From Paenibacillus sp. YYML68 (GTDB taxonomy: Bacteria; Bacillota; Bacilli; Paenibacillales; NBRC-103111), in assembly GCF_027923405.1 (NCBI RefSeq), contig NZ_BQYI01000001.1:1528501-1592500 (forward strand): a DNA stretch of 64,000 nt. Direction: 5' to 3'. A model generated the notes under the pieces. That model worked only from the letters and a program-made list of their open reading frames with translations, was not told the origin of the DNA and made no database searches. Position numbers and translations under genes: made by a program. This document shows, piece by piece, positions 16,811 to 27,706 of this stretch. The first letter of the stretch is position 1, and every line of letters begins with the position of its first letter.

Positions 16811-18913
16811 ATGGTAATGAAAAACAAGCTAATGCTGACCACGCTTAGCGTTGGTCTGCTGTACAGCAGCCTGATGGTTGTCCCGGGCGTTGAGCTAGGA
16901 CTGTATCGTTCCGTCTATGCAGCTACAACTCCAAGCCAGAAGCTGAACGATGAGATCAAGCGCATCGTGGAGAAGATGACGCCGGAAGACCGGAAGATCG
17001 TGCTTGCCGCTCAGGACAAGGTGGATGCTCTCAAGTCCGATCTCAATAATCCGGATAACCAGAAGCTTATTCAACCGATCTGGGCACGTGTAGAGGCGAA
17101 GAAGGGCACATCGCCGGACTATCCGAACTTGACCAAGGCGAACATTCTGAACCTCGTACTGCATCTGAGCTACCCGTATGATCAGCAAGGAAGTGGACTG
17201 AACGACATCATCACGAAGCCGGAGCTGCGCGCTGTCGCTGACGAGCTCATCCGTCTTGCCGGACAGGATGGCTTGAATTATATTACGATCGACGACATCG
17301 CAGCTGCGATCGACAAGCTGCAATCGAACGTTACGAATCGCTTCAAGGCGATGACGCTTAATGAGCTGCTGAATATGGCGACAGACCCGGTCAAGGCTGA
17401 GAATGTCGTGGAAGAAGAGCTTAATAAGGTGATCGGCGATAACTCGCTGAAGGTCTCTAACGTCTTGTCCACAATTGGGATTCGAGGCTCCGACATTACC
17501 GATGTTATCCGTCTATTCCGTCCGCGGGTTGACCCAGATCGTAAGGCAATGATCGCCTGGGTGAAGGCTGTTATCGCTGCAGAGGGTCTTGGCAATGGCA
17601 GCGGTAATGGTGAAGATTCGGGAAGCGGCAGTGGAGGCGGTACAACAGGCGGTACACCGGGCGGCACCACGACAGCTCCGTTCAACGGAACGCTCGGACT
17701 TGGAGCTGCGACGGTAACACAGGTGACCAAGAATGGCGTCGCGGTTAACGTTGTCGAGCTGAAGAGCGAGCAACTGAAGGCTGCGCTTGACGACCTCGCA
17801 AGCGGCAAGGTAGCTGGCAAGGTGCTGACTCTCGATCTCGGTGCTACGAAGCTGCCGGTCGATGTGAAGCTTGATGCAGCAGTATTGGCAGCAGCAGCTT
17901 CATCGGGCATTACGTTGAAGATTGTTGTAGATGGTATTACGCTCCAGATGCCTCTGAACATCTTCGCTAACGCAGCAGGCGCAGCGAATGATCGAATTGT
18001 CTTCGAGCTTGCACGAATTGACGAGGGAGATACGATGTATGAGAGAATTCAGAAGGCGGCTGCACTGAAGAGTTCTAAGGTTGTCAAGCCGATCTACCAA
18101 TTCTCCATTAAGCGGGAAACGGCCAGCGGTACACGGACGAATATTACCGACTATAAGAATCAGTATGTGCCTCGAACGTGGACAATGAACAGCAGCGTGA
18201 ATGCAAGCCGCACAACAGCCGTATGGTTCAATCCGGCCAATGATAAGCTGAGCTTCGTTCCATCTGTCTTCTCAGGCGGCTCCAGCACCTCGAACGCGAC
18301 AATCAGTTCTCTGCACGACGCGATCTTTGCAACCATTACACGCGAGAAGGAGTTCGCGGATCTGTCGAGTCACTGGTCGAAGTCGGACGTTGAGATGATG
18401 GCCTCGAAGCTGGTAGTCGACGGCGTCAGCGAAGATACGTTCTCGCCGGAAGCTTCGGTTACACGTGCCGAGTTCGCGGCATTGCTCGTCCGTGCGCTCG
18501 GACTGTTGGAAGCACCAGCGGGCAGCACGTTCAAGGATGTGCAGGCAAGCGCCTGGTACAGCGGCTCTGTCGAAGCGGCGGCGAAGGCCGGACTCATCGA
18601 GGGCTTCGAGGACGGTACCTTCAAGCCAGACGCGACGATCCAGCGTGAGCAGCTATTCGTCATGCTCGAGCGCGCAGCGAAGTACGTCGGCCAAGATATT
18701 AAGGTCGCCTCGAACGGCAACCATAGATGGGAGCAGTTCGTCGATACGTCGCTCGTCAGCCCATGGGCAGCTGATGCAGTTAAGAAGTCGCTGCAGGCTG
18801 ACATCATCCAAGGAGTGAAGGACTACTATGTCCGTCCACAGGAGACAGCGACAAGAGCGCAGGCGGCGGTGCTCCTGAAGCGACTGCTCGACCACCTGAA
18901 GTTTATCGACTAG
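16811..18913 (+). CDS. Secreted SLH-domain surface protein 1
   Basis: A 700-residue exported protein. Residues 1-39 are a signal peptide ending in VYA, with ATTPSQ after the likely cleavage site. An alpha-helical region follows (residues 40-255), then a Gly/Ser/Thr linker (GNGSGNGEDSGSGSGGGT), a beta-rich domain, and three SLH motifs from about residue 515 (FADLSSHW, VTRAEFAALLVRALGL, FKDVQASAWYSGSVEAA). SLH domains bind pyruvylated secondary cell-wall polymer, so the protein sits on the cell surface. It shares its layout with the SLH protein at the end of the window. AAGGAGTGGG precedes the ATG. It lies between two operator-bearing regulatory stretches, beside the exopolysaccharide operon. 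Confidence 0.9.
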   Translation: MVMKNKLMLTTLSVGLLYSSLMVVPGVELGLYRSVYAATTPSQKLNDEIKRIVEKMTPEDRKIVLAAQDKVDALKSDLNNPDNQKLIQPIWARVEAKKGTSPDYPNLTKANILNLVLHLSYPYDQQGSGLNDIITKPELRAVADELIRLAGQDGLNYITIDDIAAAIDKLQSNVTNRFKAMTLNELLNMATDPVKAENVVEEELNKVIGDNSLKVSNVLSTIGIRGSDITDVIRLFRPRVDPDRKAMIAWVKAVIAAEGLGNGSGNGEDSGSGSGGGTTGGTPGGTTTAPFNGTLGLGAATVTQVTKNGVAVNVVELKSEQLKAALDDLASGKVAGKVLTLDLGATKLPVDVKLDAAVLAAAASSGITLKIVVDGITLQMPLNIFANAAGAANDRIVFELARIDEGDTMYERIQKAAALKSSKVVKPIYQFSIKRETASGTRTNITDYKNQYVPRTWTMNSSVNASRTTAVWFNPANDKLSFVPSVFSGGSSTSNATISSLHDAIFATITREKEFADLSSHWSKSDVEMMASKLVVDGVSEDTFSPEASVTRAEFAALLVRALGLLEAPAGSTFKDVQASAWYSGSVEAAAKAGLIEGFEDGTFKPDATIQREQLFVMLERAAKYVGQDIKVASNGNHRWEQFVDTSLVSPWAADAVKKSLQADIIQGVKDYYVRPQETATRAQAAVLLKRLLDHLKFID

Positions 18914-18943
18914 TAAGTAGCTGAAGAATGTAGCAGGGAGGCT

Positions 18944-18976
18944 GGGGAGATCCGGTTGAGGATCTCCTCTTCTTTA
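18944..18976 (+). terminator. Rho-independent terminator after SLH protein 1
   Basis: GGAGATCC (18946-18953) and GGATCTCC (18960-18967) form an 8-bp stem with a six-base loop. The T-rich tail TCTTCTTTA follows. Confidence 0.8.
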
Positions 18977-19068
18977 TGAAAAAGCAATTATAAAAAAAAC
19001 TTGATATTTCGTCATAGAAGTAGGCGTTTTCATTGCTTACATTCGACATATAGCGACATATTTTTTGT

Positions 19069-19097
19069 TTGACAAGATACGCTGTGTATCATAAAGT
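19069..19097 (+). promoter_or_regulatory. Promoter with exact operator in the spacer, for the 57-residue gene
   Basis: TTGACA at 19069-19074, a 17-base spacer, then TAAAGT at 19092-19097. The spacer contains GATAC (19076-19080), GCTGT, GTATC (19086-19090). The 13 bases at 19086-19098 are identical to those at 19357-19369 in the next promoter. Confidence 0.7.
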
Positions 19098-19158
19098 GAT
19101 AGTAAGAGCTGCAAGCAACATATCCTCTAACCATTCGATAGAGAAGGAGCAATGCCAA

Positions 19159-19332
19159 ATGAGTAAACGACATGCCCATTCTGAACCGATCCATTTGGAT
19201 ATACAGCTGATCTTAGAGCAGCTCGATATTGCCTCCGACAAGTTCGTCAACGCCTCGATGATCGAGCCTAAGCCTTCCGAGCTTAATCAACAATCTTCCA
19301 CAAAAGATTCATTCCGCGCGAATAATCGTTAA
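19159..19332 (+). CDS. Small protein (57 aa), possible member of the MERT-type family
   Basis: A short acidic protein. AGAAGGAG lies 10 bases before ATG at 19159, which is better than any earlier start in the frame. The segment IHLDIQLILEQLDIA resembles the N-terminal helix of two other tiny proteins in this window (37313-37489 and 42502-42687), which read IEVERILRQLGI and IEVILLQLGL. It stands alone between two near-identical operator-bearing promoters, directly before the exopolysaccharide operon. Function unknown; a small regulator or antagonist of a DNA-binding protein would fit its size and position (inference). Confidence 0.6.
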   Translation: MSKRHAHSEPIHLDIQLILEQLDIASDKFVNASMIEPKPSELNQQSSTKDSFRANNR

Positions 19333-19339
19333 AAACCGC

Positions 19340-19368
19340 TTGACATGAAACATATTGTATCATAAAGT
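19340..19368 (+). promoter_or_regulatory. Promoter with near-exact operator, upstream of the exopolysaccharide operon
   Basis: TTGACA at 19340-19345, a 17-base spacer, then TAAAGT at 19363-19368. The spacer carries GAAAC-N5-GTATC (19347-19361), one base from the exact palindrome. It starts 8 bases after the stop of the 57-residue gene and would make a leader of about 250 bases before the Wzz-type gene. Confidence 0.65.
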
Positions 19369-19369
19369 G

Positions 19370-19620
19370 TAAGTTGTAAGAGTAATGATACTTATAGTAT
19401 CAATTTAATGTGCGTGAGTACGTTCTCTAGCGAGAACAACAGCGGAGCTGTCAGATCGGCGCGACCAGATGGCAGCTGAGGTGAGAGGGGGCGCGTGACA
19501 GATTCCTGGGACGGCACAGTCGAGACATAAGTAGGATCGCAGGGACTCATTTTTTTAACTACAATGATACATTAAGTATCAGTTAATACAAATAAACTAG
19601 AGAGAGCGTGAGGAGAAGCA
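19370..19620 (+). promoter_or_regulatory. Leader of the exopolysaccharide operon with two further exact operators
   Basis: Two more exact palindromes lie in the leader: TGATAC-TTATA-GTATCA at 19386-19402 and TGATAC-ATTAA-GTATCA at 19565-19581. The second is 40 bases before the ATG at 19621. Between them is about 160 bases of mixed sequence with no gene and no riboswitch class that I recognise, ending in a T-run (CATTTTTTTAAC) at about 19550-19560. Bound repressor at the later sites could act as a roadblock. Confidence 0.6.
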
Positions 19621-20373
19621 ATGGAACTAGAGCTGAAGGAATACGTCCAAATCTTAAAGAAGCGCATGTGGATGATTTTGGTGATCGTGCTTGCCAGCTG
19701 TCTGGCCTCGGCTGCGATTAGCTTCTATTACTTGAAGCCGGTCTACTCCGCCAGCACGAAGCTGATCGTCAACAAGTCAGTCGAAGTGAGCGGTAAAGAT
19801 ACGATTACGAGCGATCTCGTTCGGTCACAAATCATGCTCGTCAATACATATAAGGAAATTGTGAAGACACCGGCCATTATGGAGAAGGTAGCCACCCAAT
19901 ATCCAGACCTCGGGCTGACCACGGAGCAGCTCATCCAGAAGGTGAAGATCAGCTCGGTCAACGATACACAGGTCATCACGTTAACCGTCGAAGATCAATC
20001 CCACGTCTTAGCTGTCCGTACCGTGAATGCGATCGCGGATGTGTTCCGTAGTCAAATTCCTCTCATCATGAATGTCGACAACGTCATGATTCTCAATGAA
20101 GCGAAGCTGCTGGACCATCCGCAGCCGATCAAGCCGAATCCGAAGATGAATATTGCGATCGCCTTCGTCGTCGCGCTCATGGTCGCGATCGGACTGACGT
20201 TCCTCCTCGAATATCTCGATGACACGATTAAGAATGAAGCGGATGTGCAGCATGTGCTCGGCCTGCCGGTGCTCGTCACGATCCATAAGATGTCGAAGGA
20301 AGACTTCGGCACGAATAAGCAAGACAAACATACACAGGTGGGGGAGACGACCTATGCAAGCGCGAGCCAATAA
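19621..20373 (+). CDS. Wzz/CapA-type chain-length determinant, kinase-activating adaptor
   Basis: A 250-residue protein with two membrane helices (residues 17-38 and about 178-200) around an extracytoplasmic loop, as in YveK/CapA proteins. The Wzz pattern is visible in LKEYVQILKKRMWMILVIVL and the Pro-rich segment HPQPIKPNPKMN before the second helix. In Gram-positive bacteria this membrane protein binds and activates the separate tyrosine kinase encoded next and helps set polymer length. GAGGAGAAG precedes the ATG. It overlaps the kinase gene by 20 bases. It is the first gene of the operon, behind four operator copies. Confidence 0.9.
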   Translation: MELELKEYVQILKKRMWMILVIVLASCLASAAISFYYLKPVYSASTKLIVNKSVEVSGKDTITSDLVRSQIMLVNTYKEIVKTPAIMEKVATQYPDLGLTTEQLIQKVKISSVNDTQVITLTVEDQSHVLAVRTVNAIADVFRSQIPLIMNVDNVMILNEAKLLDHPQPIKPNPKMNIAIAFVVALMVAIGLTFLLEYLDDTIKNEADVQHVLGLPVLVTIHKMSKEDFGTNKQDKHTQVGETTYASASQ

Positions 20374-21043
20374 TTATCGCATTATGATCGCGGAGAATCC
20401 GAAGTCGTTCATCTCGGAGTCGTACCGGACGCTGCGCACGAATATTCAGTTCTCAACGGTGGATGATGAAATTAAGGCGATCATGGTCACCTCACCGGAG
20501 CCGTCTGAAGGCAAGTCGACAACGATTGTGAACCTCGCGGTCGCCTTCGCTCAAGAGGGCAAGCGGGTCATCCTGCTGGATGCGGACCTTCGGAAGCCGA
20601 CGCTTCACTATTATTTCACGAAGTCGAATCGAATCGGCATCTCCAGTGTACTCGCCGGCCAGCACCAGCTCATGCAGGCGATCAACGATACTCATATCGA
20701 TAACTTGTCGCTTCTATCGAGCGGTCCGATCCCGCCGAACCCGGCGGAGATGCTGAACTCGAAGAAGATGAACGCGCTGCTCGACGAGCTGAAGCAATCG
20801 TACGACATCATTCTAATCGACTCGCCGCCTGCGCTTGCCGTGACGGATGCTCAGGTGCTGTCGACCAAGTGCGACGGAGTGGTGATGCTGCTCAGCAGCG
20901 GACGCGTGAAGCGGGATACGGCCCGCAAGGCGGTGCAGAGGCTGCAGCAGGTGAATGCGCGGTTCCTCGGCGTCGTGCTCAATAACAAGGAACGCAAGAA
21001 GGAAGATGCGCCTTACTACTATTATTACAGCTCGGAGGAATAA
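20354..21043 (+). CDS. Bacterial tyrosine (BY) kinase, CpsD/YwqD type
   Basis: A 229-residue cytosolic P-loop ATPase. Walker A is EPSEGKSTT, Walker A' is ILLDADLRKP, and Walker B is IILIDSPP. The C-terminal tyrosine cluster YYYYYSSEE is the autophosphorylation tail. The ATG at 20354 follows GGTGGGGGA and is preferred over a longer frame. Such kinases cycle between phosphorylated and dephosphorylated states to control export and polymer length. The matching PHP-type phosphatase is not in this operon but at 60467-61234. Confidence 0.92.
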   Translation: MQARANNYRIMIAENPKSFISESYRTLRTNIQFSTVDDEIKAIMVTSPEPSEGKSTTIVNLAVAFAQEGKRVILLDADLRKPTLHYYFTKSNRIGISSVLAGQHQLMQAINDTHIDNLSLLSSGPIPPNPAEMLNSKKMNALLDELKQSYDIILIDSPPALAVTDAQVLSTKCDGVVMLLSSGRVKRDTARKAVQRLQQVNARFLGVVLNNKERKKEDAPYYYYYSSEE

Positions 21044-21338
21044 GGGATTCGAATGCTTATGAATATGAAGGAAGCTTCAGCCCGAGGGCGCGCTTCAGGT
21101 CATGTCTACTGCACCTCTATCACGTGTAGGCACTCGGTCATGCTGTGGGCGGCTTGCCGCCTTAGACGTTCATCGTCAAGGGTGTGACGTGAGGAGGGGT
21201 TAGATGCCCCATTCTTTATTGTGTATAAAATTTCAAGCTATGCCGTTTTCGTGGTGAAGACGGTGTAGCTTGCACTTTTATCAGGCTGCAATGAAAGAAG
21301 TGCCATACCAATATATCGAATACGGGAGGTTAGATGTG
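21044..21338 (+). promoter_or_regulatory. 295-base intergenic leader with strong hairpins before galU
   Basis: The gap between the kinase and galU holds no gene. A 17-bp RNA stem with no unpaired base (14 Watson-Crick and three G-U pairs) is formed by 21234-21250 and 21256-21272 around a five-base loop; a short T-run (CTTTTATC) follows. An upstream GGCGGC/GCCGCC hairpin lies at 21148-21161. TATAAA at 21224-21229 could be a -10. In B. subtilis the EAR antitermination RNA is at the same place, directly after the BY-kinase gene, so a processive-antitermination or attenuation element is possible here (inference by position). Confidence 0.5.
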
Positions 21339-22235
21339 ATGAAAAAAGTCAGAAAAGCGATCATTCCCGCAGCCGGGTTAGGTACACGTTTCTTGCCGGC
21401 CACGAAGGCGATGCCGAAGGAGATGCTGCCGATCGTCGACAAGCCGACGATTCAGTACATCGTTGAGGAAGCGGTCAAGTCGGGTATTGAGGACATCATC
21501 ATCGTCACAGGTAAAGGAAAACGGGCGATCGAGGACCACTTCGATCATGCGTTCGAGCTGGAGCAGAACCTGCTGGAGAAGGGGAAGCTTGAGCTGCTGC
21601 GTCAGGTGCAGCATTCCTCGAAGATGGCGGACATTCATTACATTCGTCAGAAGGAGCCAAGGGGTCTGGGTCACGCGGTCTGGTGCGCGCGCAGCTTCAT
21701 CGGAGATGAGCCGTTCGCGGTCCTGCTCGGTGACGACATCGTACACGGCGATACGCCTTGCTTGAAGCAGATGATCGACCACTTCAACGAGAAGCAGCAT
21801 TCGATCATCGGCGTGCAGCCGGTGTCGCAGGAGGAGACGAGTCGCTATGGCATCATCGATCCTTCGGAGAGAGATGGCCGTCTGTACAAGGTGAGCAACT
21901 TCGTCGAGAAGCCGGCCAAGGGCACAGCCCCGTCCAATCTGGCGATTATGGGCAGATACATATTGACACCGGAGATCTTCGAGATTCTCGGTCAGCAGAA
22001 GCCGGGCGCAGGCGGTGAGATTCAGCTGACCGATGCGATCCAGATGCTGAACAAGTTCCAGAGCGTGTATGCGTATCACTTCGAGGGGACGCGCTATGAC
22101 GTCGGCGAGAAGCTCGGCTTCATTCTAACGACACTCGATTACGCGCTGATGAACGGCGAGCTGAAGCTTCCGCTGCTGAACGCGCTGCAGGAAATTCTTG
22201 ACCGTGAGAAGTCTTCTCTGCCGATGCTCGGTTAA
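21339..22235 (+). CDS. galU: UTP-glucose-1-phosphate uridylyltransferase
   Basis: A 298-residue enzyme making UDP-glucose from UTP and glucose-1-phosphate. The nucleotide-binding start [20 protein letters not shown] and the block [20 protein letters not shown] are family signatures, and [10 protein letters not shown] is present near the C terminus. ATG at 21339 (or GTG at 21336) follows GGGAGGT, and [13 protein letters not shown] is the usual N terminus. In B. subtilis this enzyme is GtaB. It supplies the glucosyl donor for the exopolysaccharide and lies 15 bases before the initiating transferase. Confidence 0.95.
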   Translation: MKKVRKAIIPAAGLGTRFLPATKAMPKEMLPIVDKPTIQYIVEEAVKSGIEDIIIVTGKGKRAIEDHFDHAFELEQNLLEKGKLELLRQVQHSSKMADIHYIRQKEPRGLGHAVWCARSFIGDEPFAVLLGDDIVHGDTPCLKQMIDHFNEKQHSIIGVQPVSQEETSRYGIIDPSERDGRLYKVSNFVEKPAKGTAPSNLAIMGRYILTPEIFEILGQQKPGAGGEIQLTDAIQMLNKFQSVYAYHFEGTRYDVGEKLGFILTTLDYALMNGELKLPLLNALQEILDREKSSLPMLG

Positions 22236-22250
22236 GGGGGAGAGAAGCAT

Positions 22251-22925
<675 letters not shown>

Positions 22926-22948
22926 GAGATGAAGAGAGGGAATAAGTG

Positions 22949-23893
22949 ATGGAGCTTCAATCGAAAATTTATGTAGCCGGTCACCGCGGTCTGGCTGGCT
23001 CGGCTATTGTTCGCAGGCTGGAGAAGGCAGGACATGAGAATATCGTGACGAGAACGAGCAAGGAGCTCGATCTTCGTGACAAGACGGCCGTCTATCGATT
23101 CTTCGCCGAGCAGCAGCCCGAATACGTGTTCCTCGCAGCTGCAAGGGTAGGGGGAATTGTAGCGAATCACACCTATCCGGTGGACTTCCTTGGCGACAAC
23201 CTGAAGATTCAGACGAATGTGATCGAAGCAGCGTATGAGTTCGGCGCCAAGAAGCTGATGTTCCTCGGCAGCACGTGCATCTATCCGAAGCTCGCGCCAC
23301 AGCCTCTGAAGGAAGAGTACTTGCTGACTGGGGCACTAGAGCCGACGAATGAGCCTTACGCAATCGCTAAGATCGCCGGTATTAAGCTGTGCGAAGCATA
23401 TAATCGTCAATTCGGCACCGATTATGTATCGGTCATGCCGACTAATCTGTACGGCCCGAACGATAACTTCGACCTGCAATCGTCCCATGTACTGCCAGCC
23501 TTGCTGCGCAAGTTCCATGAGGCGAAGGAAAGCAGTAAGCCATCCGTTGAAATCTGGGGTACAGGCACGCCACGTCGCGAGTTCCTGCATGCCGATGACC
23601 TTGCTGATGCCTGCGTGTTCTTAATGAATAACTACTCAGGCAGCGAGATTGTGAACATTGGCGTCGGCGACGACATCGCGATCAAGGACCTTGCCGAGCT
23701 GATCGGCCGCATCGTCGGCTACGAGGGCGAGATTGTCTACGACACGACGAAGCCGGACGGCACACCGCGCAAGCTCGTCGATACGACGAAGATCAACGAA
23801 CTTGGGTGGAGCGCCAGCATCCCGCTGGAGGATGGAGTTCGTTCAGCTTATGCATGGTTCAAGGAGCAATACGCTGTAAATCCAGTTAATTAA
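22949..23893 (+). CDS. fcl: GDP-L-fucose synthase
   Basis: A 314-residue short-chain dehydrogenase/reductase that epimerises and reduces GDP-4-keto-6-deoxy-mannose to GDP-L-fucose. Signatures: glycine-rich VAGHRGLAGSAIVRRL, ARVGGIVANHTYP, the serine region FLGSTCIYPKLAPQP, and the YXXXK pair in EPYAIAKIAG. The start may be GTG at 22946 or ATG at 22949. The usual gene order is gmd then fcl; here fcl comes first. With gmd and manC it makes fucose a likely component of the polymer. Confidence 0.95.
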   Translation: MELQSKIYVAGHRGLAGSAIVRRLEKAGHENIVTRTSKELDLRDKTAVYRFFAEQQPEYVFLAAARVGGIVANHTYPVDFLGDNLKIQTNVIEAAYEFGAKKLMFLGSTCIYPKLAPQPLKEEYLLTGALEPTNEPYAIAKIAGIKLCEAYNRQFGTDYVSVMPTNLYGPNDNFDLQSSHVLPALLRKFHEAKESSKPSVEIWGTGTPRREFLHADDLADACVFLMNNYSGSEIVNIGVGDDIAIKDLAELIGRIVGYEGEIVYDTTKPDGTPRKLVDTTKINELGWSASIPLEDGVRSAYAWFKEQYAVNPVN

Positions 23894-24925
<1,032 letters not shown>

Positions 24926-25007
24926 TTGAGAATCATATATATGTATAGGTGGCGTTAAGGTATGTTGATGCCACCTAATACCTTTAGTATCTCAGGAGAG
25001 ATAAGAT

Positions 25008-26438
25008 ATGAAAAAACTTATATATTTTACACTACCAAGTATTTTGTCAAGATTGATCAGTTTTTTTGTTTTTCCAATAATTACATTTTATATATCGCCT
25101 GAGGACTACGGTATTTTATCGATTTCAATAGTTATATGCACTATTATTACTACACTAGTAACACTCTCAGTCAATAATTATATATTTAAAAGCTTGAAGG
25201 AACAAAGTTCGAGTAATGGAACTGATGACCTAAAGGAATCATATTCTATAACATTTTGTATTTCTTCAATAATATTTGGAGCTCTTATTATTAATGGGTT
25301 CTTATTTGAGAATAGCAAGTTGGTCCTACTGACGAGTTTTTTACTAATAGTATATTTTGTTGATTTTTTCTTTTGTTCTTTCTATAGGGACTTCTATCGA
25401 GCGACCAACAACGCAAGAGACTATGCAGTAGCAGATCTTATTAAGGTTATATTATATCCATCTTTCACCATTATGGCGCTAGTTCAACTTGGTTGGGGAG
25501 TCTATAGTGTGGTTCTGGGGAATGTCGCTGCTTTAGTAATGACAATTATCTATAACACTCGCAAAAGTGGTGTTTTTTTTCATAAGGTATCATTTTCGAA
25601 AAAGTTAAAGACGAATTTGTTATCTGTTTATAAATATACTGTTCCATTTGCGATATTTGCCATCCTACAATTAGTACTAACCGGTGGAGATAGGGTTATT
25701 ATCAGTTATTTGCTTTCAAGTCATGAGGCAGGTATTTACGCAACTGCAGTGACCATTGCTTCAATATTAGGATTAGTGGCCAACGCAGTAAATAATCAAA
25801 TGATAGGGGTATTCATGAACACAACTGATCCAGAAAAAGTACAGTCAGCCATTGAACTATACAGTAAATTTATATTCTTCGTTTGTTTTTCTATATACTT
25901 AATGTCTAAACCGTTTATAGAATTATTCTTACATGATAGTTATGTTGATTCTATTCCTTATGTACCGTTTTTGTTAGCTGGACAACTACTATACTCACTA
26001 CATCTAGTATCAGTAAATGTAATGGGTATTATTGCATTAAAATCTAAGTTAATACCAGTGAGTACCTTGATTGCAACAATTTTTAGTGTTTCAATGAATT
26101 TTATTCTTATCCCAAAATTCGGATTGTATATTGCTACTATAGTTTCACTTGCTTCGTTTGTTGTTCTACTAGTAATATCGTATTCGTTATCGCGTCGCTA
26201 CTTTAGGTACAGACTATTTAGTAAAAGATTGTTGTATTATTGTGTGATTATGTTAATTTTTATTACAATATCAGAATTAACAGTTAGTTTAAGTGATAGT
26301 TCTATAGTACTTTTCATCATAAACATAGCCATAATCCTAATAGCATTAATAGTTTTTATATTACTTGAAAAAAAGGAAGTAGTGAAATATTTCTATAAGA
26401 GAAAAGTAAAGGTGGAAGCAGCTAAATTAACTTCATAA
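25008..26438 (+). CDS. Wzx-type polysaccharide flippase
   Basis: A 476-residue protein with about 14 hydrophobic helices in the order of the polysaccharide transporter (MOP) family, starting IYFTLPSILSRLISFFVFPI and with YTVPFAIFAILQLVLTGGDR near the middle. It would move the undecaprenyl-linked repeat unit to the outer face. Codon use is strongly A+T-rich (many TTA, ATA, AAT), unlike the genes before it, which points to acquisition from a different genome. AGGAGAG precedes the ATG. Confidence 0.9.
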   Translation: MKKLIYFTLPSILSRLISFFVFPIITFYISPEDYGILSISIVICTIITTLVTLSVNNYIFKSLKEQSSSNGTDDLKESYSITFCISSIIFGALIINGFLFENSKLVLLTSFLLIVYFVDFFFCSFYRDFYRATNNARDYAVADLIKVILYPSFTIMALVQLGWGVYSVVLGNVAALVMTIIYNTRKSGVFFHKVSFSKKLKTNLLSVYKYTVPFAIFAILQLVLTGGDRVIISYLLSSHEAGIYATAVTIASILGLVANAVNNQMIGVFMNTTDPEKVQSAIELYSKFIFFVCFSIYLMSKPFIELFLHDSYVDSIPYVPFLLAGQLLYSLHLVSVNVMGIIALKSKLIPVSTLIATIFSVSMNFILIPKFGLYIATIVSLASFVVLLVISYSLSRRYFRYRLFSKRLLYYCVIMLIFITISELTVSLSDSSIVLFIINIAIILIALIVFILLEKKEVVKYFYKRKVKVEAAKLTS

Positions 26439-26467
26439 TAAACGAATCCGTGTAGTCTGGGGGCCAT

Positions 26468-27706
26468 ATGATAAAATTCTTACTTGTTCTCTTGGTGATT
26501 GGTAACATTATCTCATATATGAAATATGAGTTTGCAACCCAAATGTATAGCTTGAAATTTCTAATTGTAATTTTAATATCATTATCAGTAATCATAGTAT
26601 CCCTTTTAAAATATAGAAGTATATTATTTTATAAAAATAATATACTGGTTCTGACAACCTTCTATCTCTGGCTTCTAACTATAGGATTAGGAACAATAAA
26701 TTCAAATGATTTTGATGAAATAGTAAGCATTTTATCATCTACTTTAACATACGTGCTACTATTTTTATTCTCTTTTGTTGTTATACCTAATTATATTAAG
26801 AGCAGAGAAGAATACTTTGAGTATCTGAAATTGTTTTTTTGGTGCCTTTTTTTATCACTTGGGATATCTTTCTTAATCAGCTTCTCGGATCCCTCTGCAT
26901 ATCACTTGAATCCAGAAAGCTTAAGGAATAGATATTATGCGTTATTTAATCATCCTAACTTCCTAGGAGTCTTTTCTTTTTTAGGAATAACTGTATGCAC
27001 CTATTTGGCTTATGTTTTTAATAAAAAAAAATACTTAACCGTGGTGCCATTTTATTTGTACTTGATTTATCTGAGTGACAGTAGAACAGCAGGGCTGGCA
27101 GTTATTTTACTACTTACTCTCCTTGCTTATTTTATGTTGTCTAGTAAGTTTCAAGTTGTAATAAAAAGGACAACTTTAGGAGTTTTAACATGTATTGGGG
27201 TTATTGTATTGAGTAATAAATTAAGCCAAACAGGGAATTTATATTATGACCTAAATGAATTATTAAGTAATAGATTAGATGTCTGGATGTATCATATCGA
27301 TCAAATGAACTCGGCGTCTACAGTATTTCTAGGAATGGGTTTAACCAAAAATGAATTACCTATTGATAATTACTATATAGCTGTATTTACGAAAACTGGT
27401 ATCTTCGGACTGGGTATATTTCTTTTATTTATAGCATCTGTTTTTATTATACTTTATCGATCTTATAAGGTGAATAAAGATCGAAGCAGTAAATTTATGA
27501 TGTCATTTTTTATTGTGATGCTTTATTATGCACTGACAGAGTCTGTCCTCTATACTCTCGGTAGTTTAACGAGTATTTTTTTATGGTCATCTATTGGTGT
27601 TCATACCAGTCAAAGCTTATCTAATCAGAGAACTCTAAAAGGTACAGTACCGGTAAAAACTAAAAATATAGATAATATTGTGAAGGAGTCCAAAATTCTA
27701 ACATGA
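26468..27706 (+). CDS. Wzy/O-antigen-ligase-type polymerase
   Basis: A 412-residue polytopic protein of about 11 helices with one larger outside loop. The segment NRYYALFNHPNFLGVFSFLG and the later LYLIYLSDSRTAGLAVILLL are typical of the O-antigen ligase/polymerase (Wzy/WaaL) superfamily. It would join repeat units outside the membrane. The base composition is the same low G+C as the flippase gene. The 3' end overlaps the next gene by 4 bases (ATGA). Confidence 0.88.
   Translation: MIKFLLVLLVIGNIISYMKYEFATQMYSLKFLIVILISLSVIIVSLLKYRSILFYKNNILVLTTFYLWLLTIGLGTINSNDFDEIVSILSSTLTYVLLFLFSFVVIPNYIKSREEYFEYLKLFFWCLFLSLGISFLISFSDPSAYHLNPESLRNRYYALFNHPNFLGVFSFLGITVCTYLAYVFNKKKYLTVVPFYLYLIYLSDSRTAGLAVILLLTLLAYFMLSSKFQVVIKRTTLGVLTCIGVIVLSNKLSQTGNLYYDLNELLSNRLDVWMYHIDQMNSASTVFLGMGLTKNELPIDNYYIAVFTKTGIFGLGIFLLFIASVFIILYRSYKVNKDRSSKFMMSFFIVMLYYALTESVLYTLGSLTSIFLWSSIGVHTSQSLSNQRTLKGTVPVKTKNIDNIVKESKILT

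Noticed and set aside
19403-19560. A c-di-GMP riboswitch in the exopolysaccharide leader
   Set aside because: The conserved GEMM core sequences are not present; only operators and unstructured-looking sequence were seen.
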